The position numbers were made by a program, and so were the translations under genes. The notes under the pieces were generated by a model. It saw nothing but the letters and a program-made list of their open reading frames with translations. It ran no database searches and had not been told where the DNA came from. Below are positions 28,425-37,435 of a DNA stretch of 56,587 bases, piece after piece; the first letter of the stretch is position 1, and every line of letters starts with the position of its first letter. The stretch comes from Caulobacter sp. (GTDB lineage: Bacteria > Pseudomonadota > Alphaproteobacteria > Caulobacterales > Caulobacteraceae). The stretch lies in NCBI GenBank assembly GCA_030645575.1, contig JAUSMJ010000006.1:1-56587 (forward strand). The letters are read 5' to 3'.

Positions 28425-28596
28425 CCACACAGGGCGCCGTTTGGGCCTGCATACACAGGGTCCGAACCCGGTAGGGCCAGGCTGGGCGCCACGGGGATGA
28501 CCGGCCCTGATTGCGGTATGACCGTCCCCAGACTGCTCGCCACGGCCGGCCTGGGCGCCGCCGTTCATCCCCATGGTCTAACGAACAGCGGAATGC

Positions 28597-28620
28597 GACG
28601 GTCTTTTCCGCAGGACCGTC
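28597..28620. other. Stem-loop abutting CtrA box 2
   Basis: GACGGTC (28597-28603) and GACCGTC (28614-28620) are exact reverse complements around a 10-base spacer. The second arm is immediately followed by the central CtrA box. It may be a structural part of the origin or a protein site. Confidence 0.5.
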
Positions 28621-28635
28621 TTAACCTTTCATTAA
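28621..28635. promoter_or_regulatory. CtrA box 2 (centre of origin)
   Basis: TTAA-CCTTTCA-TTAA, then GG. It lies within an AT-rich tract of the otherwise GC-rich origin. Confidence 0.8.
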
Positions 28636-28666
28636 GGATTTCCGAGGGCTTTGGCGGTTGTCCCCG

Positions 28667-28675
28667 CTATCCACA
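28667..28675 (+). promoter_or_regulatory. DnaA-like box 2 (CTATCCACA)
   Basis: CTATCCACA followed by CA, one mismatch to the canonical box. The same variant as box 1, in opposite orientation. Confidence 0.65.
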
Positions 28676-28750
28676 CAACGACTTTTCAGCCGGGGAAAAA
28701 CCGGGGCGCGGCCCGGGACCGGAGGCTGAATCCCTGCTCGCGCCAGAGAT

Positions 28751-28759
28751 CTATCCACG
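28751..28759 (+). promoter_or_regulatory. DnaA-like box 3 (CTATCCACG)
   Basis: CTATCCACG, two mismatches to the canonical box, so probably weak. It is 37 bases before CtrA box 3. Confidence 0.45.
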
Positions 28760-28795
28760 CGGCGCCCCGGCCCTACTTCCTCCACCCCATCCTTC

Positions 28796-28810
28796 TTAAT
28801 CTCTTATTAA
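28796..28810. promoter_or_regulatory. CtrA box 3 (hemE promoter side)
   Basis: TTAA-TCTCTTA-TTAA, then GG, 60 bases before the hemE ATG. Here CtrA would both mask the origin and control a hemE promoter, as reported for Caulobacter. Confidence 0.8.
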
Positions 28811-28869
28811 GGAATGAAAGAGGGGCGGTGGACTTGCCTCCCCGGCCACGTGGCCTATCAAGACGCCCG

Positions 28870-29898
28870 ATGACCCAACCTGTGATCCCAAGCCTGCTGC
28901 GCGTGCTCGATGGCGAGACGCTTGAGCGCCCGCCCGTCTGGTTCATGCGCCAGGCCGGACGGTATCTGCCTGAATACCGCGCGCTGCGGGCGACGACGCC
29001 CGACTTCATCAGCTTCTGCCTGAATCCGGAAAAGGCGGCGGAGGCGACCCTTCAGCCGATGCGCCGGTTTCCCTTCGACGCGGCCATTGTGTTCGCCGAC
29101 ATCCTGCTGCTGCCCCAGGCGCTTGGCCAGGAGGTCTGGTTCGAGGCTGGCGAGGGTCCCAGGCTCGGCGCCCTGCCCGACCTGGACCGGCTGGCCGGGG
29201 AGATCGAGGGCTCGACCTTCAAGCTGCTGCCGGTCGGGGAGACCCTGACCCGGGTACGGGCCGCGCTGGAGCCTGAGCGGGCGCTGATCGGCTTCGCCGG
29301 CGCGCCCTGGACCGTGGCCACCTACATGATCGAAGGCGGCTCCTCGGACCGCAGCAAGGCCCGCACCTTCGCCTACGAACATCCGGCCGAGATGGACCGG
29401 CTGCTCGACATTCTCGTTCAGGCGACGGTCCGCTACCTGGCCATGCAGGTCGATGCCGGGGCCCAGGTGCTGAAGCTGTTCGAGAGCTGGGCCGAGGGCC
29501 TGCCCGAGGATCTGTTCGAGCGACTGGTCTGCAAGCCGCACCGGGCGATCCTCGACGGCCTGGCCGGGCTGGACGTGGTGGCGCCCGTGATCGGCTTCCC
29601 GCGCGGCGCCGGCAGCCTGGCGCGGCACTATGCCGACACGGTGGGCGTTGACGCCGTGGCGCTCGACACCGCCGCCTCCGCGGAACTGGGCAAGAGTATT
29701 CAGGAACGCTGCGCCATCCAGGGGGCGCTCGACCCGCTGCTGCTGCGCGCCGGCGGGGCCGCGCTGGATCGTCGGGTGGACGAGCTTCTGGAGCAGTGGA
29801 GCGACGGGCCCTACATCTTCAATCTCGGCCACGGCATCATCCTCGACACCCCGATCCCGCATGTGGAACGGGTGTTGAAGCGGATCACCGGGGGATGA
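28870..29898 (+). CDS. hemE: Uroporphyrinogen decarboxylase
   Basis: A 342-residue cytosolic TIM-barrel enzyme that converts uroporphyrinogen III to coproporphyrinogen III. PPVWFMRQAGRYLPEYR (about residues 21-37) with the anion-binding Arg, VFADILLLPQALG with the catalytic Asp (about 76-88), and GFAGAPWTVATYMIEG (about 140-155) are diagnostic. It is the first gene right of the origin, with a CtrA box at its promoter, and overlaps hemH by 4 bases. Longer upstream readings run through the origin and are rejected. Confidence 0.96.
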   Translation: MTQPVIPSLLRVLDGETLERPPVWFMRQAGRYLPEYRALRATTPDFISFCLNPEKAAEATLQPMRRFPFDAAIVFADILLLPQALGQEVWFEAGEGPRLGALPDLDRLAGEIEGSTFKLLPVGETLTRVRAALEPERALIGFAGAPWTVATYMIEGGSSDRSKARTFAYEHPAEMDRLLDILVQATVRYLAMQVDAGAQVLKLFESWAEGLPEDLFERLVCKPHRAILDGLAGLDVVAPVIGFPRGAGSLARHYADTVGVDAVALDTAASAELGKSIQERCAIQGALDPLLLRAGGAALDRRVDELLEQWSDGPYIFNLGHGIILDTPIPHVERVLKRITGG

Positions 29899-30929
29899 GC
29901 CGACGCCGGGTCGCGGTTGTCCTGTTCAACCTCGGCGGGCCGGATGGTCCGGACGCGGTGCGGCCGTTTCTGTTCAACCTGTTCAACGACCCGGCGATCA
30001 TCGGCCTGCCGGGTATCCTGCGGACCGCCGTGGCGTGGCTGATCTCCAGCCGCCGCGAGGAGCCGGCCAAGGCCAACTACGCTCTGATGGGCGGCGGCTC
30101 GCCGCTGTTGCCGCAGACCCGCAAGCAGGCCGAGGCCTTGCGGGCCGTGCTGGCGGCGCGCTCGACCGGCGACGAGGTCCGCTGTTTCATCGCCATGCGC
30201 TATTGGCATCCGCTGACCGTGGAAACCGCCGCCGAGGTGGCCGCCTGGGCGCCGGACGAGATCGTGCTGCTGCCGCTCTATCCGCAGTTCTCGACCACCA
30301 CCACCGGCTCGTCGGCCAAGGCCTGGCGGGAGGTCTACAAGGGTCCGGGCCGGGTTCGGACCGTCTGCTGCTACCCGACCGAGCAGGGCCTGATCGAGGC
30401 GCACGCCGGGCTGATCCGCGATAGCTGGAGCGCGGCGGGCCACGAGGGTCCGGTGCGGCTGCTGTTCTCGGCCCATGGCCTGCCGGAAAAGGTGATCAAG
30501 CAAGGCGATCCCTACCAGGACCAGATCGAAGCTACCTGCGCGGCCGTGGCGGCGAAGCTGGGCGAGGGCTGGGACTGGAAGGTCTGCTACCAGAGCCGGG
30601 TCGGCCCGATGACCTGGATCGGGCCGTCCACGGAGGATGAAATCCGCGCCGCCAGCGCCGAGGGTCTGGCCCTGGTGGTTGCGCCGATCGCCTTCGTCTC
30701 CGAACATGTCGAGACGCTTGTCGAGTTGGACCACGAGTATGGCGAGATGGCCCGGGCGGCGGGGTGCCCGGCCTATGTGCGGGTCGCCGCCCTGGGCGTG
30801 ACCGACACGTTCATCGATGGCCTGGCGGGACTGGTTCTAAACGCACTTGAGCGGTCGGGAACCGGACCCGGCGCGGCCTACGTCTGTCCTGGCTTTGGAA
30901 ACTGTCCCCGAACGGAGAAGGCCGCATGA
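29895..30929 (+). CDS. hemH: Ferrochelatase
   Basis: A 344-residue enzyme inserting Fe2+ into protoporphyrin IX. VVLFNLGGPDGPDAVRPFL starts the fold, LLFSAHGLPEKVIKQGD carries the catalytic His (about residues 193-209), and PIAFVSEHVETLVELD carries the second site (about 262-277). The C-terminus adds a cysteine-bearing tail (YVCPGFGNCP, about 330-339), which fits ferrochelatases with a [2Fe-2S] cluster, as described for Caulobacter. ATGA overlaps with hemE before it and hemJ after it. Confidence 0.95.
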   Translation: MSRRRVAVVLFNLGGPDGPDAVRPFLFNLFNDPAIIGLPGILRTAVAWLISSRREEPAKANYALMGGGSPLLPQTRKQAEALRAVLAARSTGDEVRCFIAMRYWHPLTVETAAEVAAWAPDEIVLLPLYPQFSTTTTGSSAKAWREVYKGPGRVRTVCCYPTEQGLIEAHAGLIRDSWSAAGHEGPVRLLFSAHGLPEKVIKQGDPYQDQIEATCAAVAAKLGEGWDWKVCYQSRVGPMTWIGPSTEDEIRAASAEGLALVVAPIAFVSEHVETLVELDHEYGEMARAAGCPAYVRVAALGVTDTFIDGLAGLVLNALERSGTGPGAAYVCPGFGNCPRTEKAA

Positions 30930-31375
30930 CCTGGTTCGCCAACCACTACGACCTGCTGCGCGGGCTGCACATCATCGCGGTGATCGCCTGGATGGCCGGG
31001 ATGCTCTATCTGCCCAGGCTCTACGTCTATCATACCGGGACCACCGCCGGGTCCGAGCTGGACGTGACGTTCCAGACCATGGAGCGCAAGCTCCTGCGGA
31101 TCATCATCAACCCGGCGATGGTCCTGGCCTGGCTGCTGGGCCTGAGCCTGATGGCGGCCCGGCCCGACGTGCTCGGCCAGCCGTGGATGTGGGTCAAGCT
31201 GGCCGGCGTCCTGTTCCTGACCAGCTGGCACGGCTTCCTCGCCGGGGCCCGCAGGACGTTCGCCGCCGGGACCAACACCCGCTCGGCGAAGTTCTGGCGC
31301 ATGACCAATGAACTGCCGTTCCTGGCGGCGATCATCATGGTCCTGGCCGTCACCACCGAGTTTCTGGCCCGCTAG
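30926..31375 (+). CDS. hemJ: Protoporphyrinogen IX oxidase HemJ
   Basis: A 149-residue membrane protein of the UPF0093/HemJ family with four hydrophobic helices. GLHIIAVIAWMAGMLYLPRLYVYH (about residues 13-36) contains the conserved His; ERKLLRIIINPAM and MWVKLAGVLFLTSWHG follow. It oxidises protoporphyrinogen to protoporphyrin in many alphaproteobacteria that lack HemG/HemY. Its ATGA overlap with hemH shows a hemE-hemH-hemJ operon. Confidence 0.9.
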   Translation: MTWFANHYDLLRGLHIIAVIAWMAGMLYLPRLYVYHTGTTAGSELDVTFQTMERKLLRIIINPAMVLAWLLGLSLMAARPDVLGQPWMWVKLAGVLFLTSWHGFLAGARRTFAAGTNTRSAKFWRMTNELPFLAAIIMVLAVTTEFLAR

Positions 31376-31531
31376 AACCGCCCGCCGCATCAACGGATTC
31401 CTTGACGGCGGGGGGCCAGTGTGGTTCCCCTTGCCCAGACGTCGGGCGATTGCTTCGGCGTTCCCGCCTTTTCGCCGGACCCGCGCCCGATCGACGGAGC
31501 GCCCATGGGACGGCCCCCCATAACGACTGCC

Positions 31532-31582
31532 CGCGCCTCCCGAGGCGCGATCCATCGCCGCACCGGGACCTTATAAGGTCCC
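31532..31582 (+). promoter_or_regulatory. rho leader: hairpin and 18-bp perfect palindrome
   Basis: In the 265-base gap before rho, CGCGCCTC (31532-31539) pairs with GAGGCGCG (31542-31549). Fifteen bases later GGGACCTTATAAGGTCCC (31565-31582) is a perfect 18-bp palindrome, 59 bases before the rho ATG. It could be a dimeric repressor site or a leader hairpin. Rho autogenous control is known elsewhere, but the use of this element is inference. Confidence 0.5.
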
Positions 31583-31640
31583 CAGCCCGGCGCCAGTTTC
31601 CAGAGACGGGCCCCAGCGCCCGCACGCCCAGAGTCCATCC

Positions 31641-33062
31641 ATGTCCGAAGACACCCCCCAGTCCTCCGAAACCGACGTCGACACCACCGTCGAGGTCGCC
31701 ACGCCCGACGAGGTCGCCGAAGCCGCGGCCGAGGCCGCCGAGAACGCCGCCGACGGCGAAGGCTCCGAGATCGCCGCCGCCGTGGCCGAGCTGGGCCTGA
31801 CCCGCATGTCGTTGCAGGAGCTGAAGGAGAAGTCCCCGGCCGACCTGCTGGCGCTGGCCGAGAAGCTCGAGGTCGAGAACGCCAACTCCATGCGCAAGCA
31901 GGACATGATGTTCGCGATCCTCAAGACCGTCGCCGAGGAAGGCGTCGAGATCTCGGGATCGGGCACCATGGAAGTCCTGCCCGACGGCTTCGGTTTCCTG
32001 CGCTCGCCGGAAGCCAACTACCTGCCCGGCCCCGACGACATCTACGTCAGCCCCTCGCAGATCCGGAAGTTCGGCATCCGCACCGGCGACAGCGTCGTGG
32101 GCGCCATCCGCGCGCCGCGCGAAGGTGAGCGCTACTTCGCCCTGACCACCGTCGAGCAGATCAATTTCGAGACGCCCGAGAACGTCCGCCACAAGGTCCA
32201 CTTCGACAACCTGACGCCGCTGTATCCGGAAGAGCGGCTGACGATGGAAATCGAGGATCCGACGCTGAAGGACCGCTCGGGCCGGATCATCGACATCGTC
32301 GCCCCGCTCGGCAAAGGCCAGCGCTGCCTGATCGTCGCCCCGCCCAGGGTCGGCAAGACGGTGATGCTGCAGAACATCGCCAAGTCAATCGCCGCCAATC
32401 ATCCCGAATGCTACCTGATCGTGCTGCTCATCGATGAGCGGCCCGAAGAAGTCACCGACATGCAGCGCACCGTGAAGGGCGAGGTCATCTCCTCGACCTT
32501 CGACGAGCCGGCGACCCGCCACGTGGCCGTGGCCGAGATGGTCATCGAAAAGGCCAAACGCCTGGTCGAGCACAAGCGCGATGTGATCATCCTGCTGGAC
32601 TCGGTCACCCGTCTGGGCCGCGCCTACAACACGGTTGTCCCCTCGTCGGGCAAGGTGCTGACCGGCGGCGTCGACGCCAACGCCCTGCAGCGGCCCAAGC
32701 GCTTCTTCGGCGCCGCGCGCAATGTGGAGGAAGGCGGCTCCCTGACGATCATCGCCACGGCCCTGATCGACACCGGCTCGCGGATGGACGAGGTGATCTT
32801 CGAAGAGTTCAAGGGCACCGGTAACTCGGAAATCATTCTCGACCGCAAGGTCGCGGACAAGCGCATCTTCCCGGCTATCGACATCCTCAAGTCGGGCACC
32901 CGCAAGGAAGAGCTCATCACCCCGAAGGACCAGCTGCAGAAGACCTATGTTCTGCGCCGGATCCTCAACCCGATGGGCGCCCAGGACGCGATCGAGTTCC
33001 TGATGGACAAGCTGCGCCAGTCGAAGAACAACGGCGACTTCTTCCAGTCGATGAACACCTGA
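31641..33062 (+). CDS. rho: Transcription termination factor Rho
   Basis: A 473-residue hexameric RNA-dependent ATPase. Residues about 1-50 are an acidic Ala/Glu/Asp-rich extension. The Rho N-terminal helices ([19 protein letters not shown]) and cold-shock RNA-binding domain ([21 protein letters not shown]) follow. The motor carries Walker [10 protein letters not shown] at about 232-240, the [10 protein letters not shown] loop and [15 protein letters not shown]alker B. The length beyond the usual 420 residues comes from the acidic extension. It has its own long leader and follows the haem operon. Confidence 0.97.
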   Translation: MSEDTPQSSETDVDTTVEVATPDEVAEAAAEAAENAADGEGSEIAAAVAELGLTRMSLQELKEKSPADLLALAEKLEVENANSMRKQDMMFAILKTVAEEGVEISGSGTMEVLPDGFGFLRSPEANYLPGPDDIYVSPSQIRKFGIRTGDSVVGAIRAPREGERYFALTTVEQINFETPENVRHKVHFDNLTPLYPEERLTMEIEDPTLKDRSGRIIDIVAPLGKGQRCLIVAPPRVGKTVMLQNIAKSIAANHPECYLIVLLIDERPEEVTDMQRTVKGEVISSTFDEPATRHVAVAEMVIEKAKRLVEHKRDVIILLDSVTRLGRAYNTVVPSSGKVLTGGVDANALQRPKRFFGAARNVEEGGSLTIIATALIDTGSRMDEVIFEEFKGTGNSEIILDRKVADKRIFPAIDILKSGTRKEELITPKDQLQKTYVLRRILNPMGAQDAIEFLMDKLRQSKNNGDFFQSMNT

Positions 33063-33237
33063 AGGAACTCCTCTCCCGGAGGGCGTATCAGCACCCGGAG
33101 AGGCTGGAGGACGTCCGCACGGCGCCGGCGGGTATCCCCCGCTACTGGGAAGATGAAGCGCGTTGGAGTATCCGGCCTTCCTGACCGCCGGCCGGCGCGC
33201 TAGCCTCCCGGCCACGAGGTCCAGGGAGAACCATCTC

Positions 33238-33843
33238 ATGATGAAGGTCTATTTCGCGCCGTTCGCGCGCTCGCTGCGCATCCTCTGGACTCTGGAGGAG
33301 CTGAACGCGCCGTATGAGCCGGTGCGGGTGCAGTTTCCGCCGAAGCAGGCCCAGCCGGACTACCTTCATATCAATCCGCTGGGCCAGATACCGACCCTGA
33401 TCGATGGCGACACCAAGCTGTTCGAGTCGGTCGGCGCCTGCGAGTACGTCAACGAGAAGAGCGGCGGCGACCTGGCTATCACCGCCGGCCAGCCGGGCCG
33501 GGCCGACTATCTGCAGTGGCTCTGGTACGGCGAAGCGACGCTGATGCCGCCGCTGGGAACCATGGTGCGCAACACCTTCGGCCCGGAGGAAACGCGTGAC
33601 GCCAAGGCGCTGGCCGAGGCCAGGGCGAGCCTGTTCGAGCGCCTGGCGCTGGTCGAGGCCCGTCTCGAAGGCCGCGAGTATCTGGCCGGCGACCGTTTCA
33701 CCCTGGCTGACGTCTCGGTGGTCTACGCCTTGAACCTCGGCGGCATGCTGCGCGTCGCCGGCGATTACGGCCCGAACACCGCCGCCTATTTCGCGCGGCT
33801 GTCGGCCCGGCCGGCGTTCCAGGCGGCCGCGGCCCAGACCTGA
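33238..33843 (+). CDS. Glutathione S-transferase family protein
   Basis: A 201-residue GST. The thioredoxin-like N-domain (KVYFAPFARSLRILWTLEEL, then the INPLGQIPTLIDGD loop with cis-Pro, and LFESVGACEYV with the glutathione-contacting Glu-Ser) is followed by an all-helical C-domain containing YLAGDRFTLADVSVVYAL. Substrate unknown. Start: ATG at 33238 (or 33241, next codon) with AGGGAGAA upstream; an earlier in-frame ATG at 33163 lacks support. The 175-base gap after rho holds a weak stem (CCTCTCC 33070 / GGAGAGG 33097) without a T-tract. Confidence 0.88.
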   Translation: MMKVYFAPFARSLRILWTLEELNAPYEPVRVQFPPKQAQPDYLHINPLGQIPTLIDGDTKLFESVGACEYVNEKSGGDLAITAGQPGRADYLQWLWYGEATLMPPLGTMVRNTFGPEETRDAKALAEARASLFERLALVEARLEGREYLAGDRFTLADVSVVYALNLGGMLRVAGDYGPNTAAYFARLSARPAFQAAAAQT

Positions 33844-33862
33844 TCCCGGCCGGAGAATGCCC

Positions 33863-34834
33863 CTACGGGATCAGCAGCGTTGATCCCGTGGTCTCGCGAC
33901 CTTCCAGCGCCTCGTGCGCCTGGCGGGCCTGACTGAGCGGGAAGGTCTGGCCGACGTCGATCTTCACGGCGCCGGAGTTGATCACCTCGAACAGGGCGCC
34001 GGCGCTTTCGTCGAGCTCCTCGGTGGTGACGACATAGTCGAACAGGGTCGGCCGGGTCAGGAACAGCGATCCGCCGCGTGACAGGCGCAGCGGCTCGACG
34101 GCCGGAGCGGGCCCCGAGGCGTTGCCGTAGCTGACCAGCATGCCGCGCCGGCCGAGGCTGGCCAGGCTGCCCTCCAGGGTCGCCGCGCCGACGCCGTCGT
34201 AGACCACGCGCACGCCCGCCCCGCCGGTGATCGCCCGGACCCGGGCCGCGACGTCCTCCTCGCGGTAGAGGATGGTCTCGTCGGCGCCGTGGTCCCTGGC
34301 AAGGGCCGCCTTTTCGGCCGAGCCGGCCGAGCCGATGACCGTCGCGCCGAGGGCCTTGGCCCATTGGGTCAGGATCGTGCCGACGCCGCCGGCCGCGGCG
34401 TGGATCAGCACGGCTTCGCCCTTCTTCACCGTGTAGCAACGGCGCAGCAGGAACTCGGCCGTCATGCCCTTGAGCATGGCCGCCGCGGCGGTGCGGCTGT
34501 CGATACTCGAGGGGATCTTCACGGCGCGACCGGCCGGCACGACGTGATACTCGGCGTAGCCGCCGAGCGGGCCGTTGCCATAGGCCGCGCGATCACCCGG
34601 AACGAAGCGTGTGACGCCCTCGCCCACCGTCTCGACGATCCCCGCCCCTTCCAGGCCGAGCACGGCCGGGAACTTCACCGGATAGAGGCCGGTGCGCTGG
34701 TAGGTGTCGATGAAGTTGAGGCCGATCGCCTCCTGGCGGATGAGGATCTCGCCTGGTCCCGGCGTCGGGATCGGCAGATCGACGGCCTCGAGCACCTCGG
34801 GACCGCCGGCGCGGGTCGCCTGGATCGCCAGCAT
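33863..34834 (-). CDS. Quinone oxidoreductase-type NADPH reductase (MDR family)
   Basis: A 323-residue medium-chain reductase without the zinc ligands of alcohol dehydrogenases. [22 protein letters not shown] (about residues 39-60) is typical of the QOR1 group, and [20 protein letters not shown] (about 140-159) is the NADPH-binding loop. It probably reduces quinones by one or two electrons. Its ATG lies on the last bases of the dienelactone hydrolase gene, so the two are coupled. Confidence 0.9.
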   Translation of the reverse strand: MLAIQATRAGGPEVLEAVDLPIPTPGPGEILIRQEAIGLNFIDTYQRTGLYPVKFPAVLGLEGAGIVETVGEGVTRFVPGDRAAYGNGPLGGYAEYHVVPAGRAVKIPSSIDSRTAAAAMLKGMTAEFLLRRCYTVKKGEAVLIHAAAGGVGTILTQWAKALGATVIGSAGSAEKAALARDHGADETILYREEDVAARVRAITGGAGVRVVYDGVGAATLEGSLASLGRRGMLVSYGNASGPAPAVEPLRLSRGGSLFLTRPTLFDYVVTTEELDESAGALFEVINSGAVKIDVGQTFPLSQARQAHEALEGRETTGSTLLIP

Positions 34835-35532
34835 CAGCCGAGGTTCGCTTTGAAGAAGGCCAGGGTGCGGTCGTTGGCCCTGCCCGCGTCCGCCGCGTCA
34901 TAGTGTTCGCCGCCCTGGCGGGCGAAGGCATGGTCGCGGCGCGGGTAGTCGTGAAGGGTAATCAGCGGGTTGGCGTCGAGCGCCGCGTGGATCGCCGCCT
35001 GGGCTTCCCTGGGCACGAACCCGTCTTCGCCGGCGATGTGCATCAGCAGGGGCTTTTTGATCTTCGCGGCCTCGCCGGTCAGGGAGTCGATGCCGACGCC
35101 GTAGTAGGAGACGGAGGCATCGACGTCGGTGCGGGCGGCGGTCAGATACGCCATCTTGCCGCCCAGACAGTAGCCGACCGCGCCGACCTTGCCATTGCAG
35201 CCGGTGTCGGCGCGGATGGCGGCGATGGTCGCGGCGATGTCGGCCACGCCCGTCTCCGCGTTGAACAGGCCGAACAGTTCGAAGGCGCGATCCCATTCGG
35301 CCTTGGTCTTGTCGCTGATGTCGATGCCCGGCTCGATGCGCCAGAACAGGTCGGGGCAGATGGCCAGATAGCCTTGCGACGCCAGCCAGTCGGTGGTCTC
35401 GCGCATCACGGCGTTGACGCCGAAGATTTCCTGGATCACCACCACGGCTGGAGCCTTGGCCGCCACGGGCCGGGCGACATAGGCCGAAAACGCGCCGTCC
35501 GGCGTCTTGATGGTGAGGCGTTCTCCGCTCAT
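34834..35532 (-). CDS. Dienelactone hydrolase family protein
   Basis: A 232-residue alpha/beta hydrolase. The triad is visible: nucleophile Cys in [15 protein letters not shown] (about residue 121), Asp in IAGEDGFVP (about 170), and His in [12 protein letters not shown] (about 201). A QEIFGVN segment near residue 34 carries the Glu typical of dienelactone hydrolases. The physiological ester is unknown. It is the first gene of a two-gene operon with the quinone reductase. Confidence 0.9.
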   Translation of the reverse strand: MSGERLTIKTPDGAFSAYVARPVAAKAPAVVVIQEIFGVNAVMRETTDWLASQGYLAICPDLFWRIEPGIDISDKTKAEWDRAFELFGLFNAETGVADIAATIAAIRADTGCNGKVGAVGYCLGGKMAYLTAARTDVDASVSYYGVGIDSLTGEAAKIKKPLLMHIAGEDGFVPREAQAAIHAALDANPLITLHDYPRRDHAFARQGGEHYDAADAGRANDRTLAFFKANLG

Positions 35533-35626
35533 CGTCGTAGTCTCCCGTCTGTTGCGCCGGGTGTTACCGCGCCGGACCCGCGTTCGCCCATAACAAAGTC
35601 GTGGGCGGCGACATCAAGGAAGACCC

Positions 35627-35877
35627 ATGAAGGTCACGATCAACATCGAATGCGACCCGGTGGAAGCCCGCACTTTTCTGGGCCTGCCCGACGTCAGCGG
35701 GCTGAACGACCATCTGGTCGAGGAAATGAAGAAACGCATGGACACCAACATGGCTGCCCTGGCGCCGGAAGAGCTGATGAAGAGCTGGATGAGCTTCGGC
35801 ACCGGCGCGACCGAGCAGTTCCGCAAGCTGATGACGGCCGCCGCCAGCGGCACAGCCTTCGGGACCAAGCCGCCGGA

Positions 35878-35881
<4 letters not shown>
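35627..35881 (+). CDS. Small DUF6489-type protein
   Basis: An 84-residue soluble protein starting [23 protein letters not shown], which resembles small conserved alphaproteobacterial proteins placed in DUF6489. Function unknown. Its stop overlaps the mnmE ATG (ATGA), so it is cotranscribed and coupled with the partitioning-region genes. Confidence 0.75.
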
Positions 35882-37206
<1,325 letters not shown>

Positions 37207-37207
37207 G

Positions 37208-37223
37208 TGTTTCACGTGAAACA
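37208..37223. other. parS site 1
   Basis: TGTTTCACGTGAAACA, a perfect 16-bp palindrome and the canonical ParB-binding sequence. It sits in the mnmE-mnmG gap about 8.3 kb from the origin, close to parAB, and should nucleate ParB loading. Confidence 0.95.
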
Positions 37224-37230
37224 TTGAGGG

Positions 37231-37348
37231 TGCGTCCTTTGAGACGCTCGCCCGAGGCTCGCTCCTCAGGATGACGTGGAGGGGTGGGTCTCAAAGGTGA
37301 TCGTCATGGTGAGGAGCGGACCTTCAGGTCCGCGTCTCGAACCACGCA
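37231..37348. repeat. Large palindromic repeat pair
   Basis: The outer arms TGCGTCCTTTGAGACGC and GCGTCTCGAACCACGCA are imperfect inverted copies. The inner arms CGCTCCTCAGGATGAC and GTCATGGTGAGGAGCG are also inverted. It fills the gap after parS site 1. The shorter unit at 11641 belongs to the same type. Confidence 0.7.
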
Positions 37349-37435
37349 GGGACTCCCGATCCCGCCCATATTCCGCTATATGAGACCCCCATCGCCCCCG
37401 CCCGCCGGGGGCGTTCGCCTTTGAGGCCGCTTGAG

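Larger units (their letters stand above)
28357..28869. other. oriC: Chromosomal replication origin (Caulobacter-type)
   Basis: A 513-base gene-free segment between divergent ppsR and hemE. It holds three TTAA-N7-TTAA CtrA boxes (28410, 28621, 28796), three DnaA-like CTATCCAC boxes (28397, 28667, 28751), a perfect 7-bp stem beside the central CtrA box, AT-rich tracts at 28615-28640 and 28790-28822, and one GANTC site (28728-28732) for CcrM methylation. In Caulobacter the origin lies between DUF299 and hemE and is controlled by CtrA and DnaA, so context and sites agree. Initiation itself is not demonstrated. Small open frames in here are not convincing genes. Confidence 0.88.

Noticed and set aside
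28848..28855. CACGTG core just before hemE as a third parS site
   Set aside because: The flanks read GGC...GCC instead of TGTTT...AAACA, so it lacks the ParB consensus.
33070..33103. Terminator after rho (CCTCTCC/GGAGAGG)
   Set aside because: The loop is about 20 bases and no T-tract follows; kept only as a remark under the GST gene.
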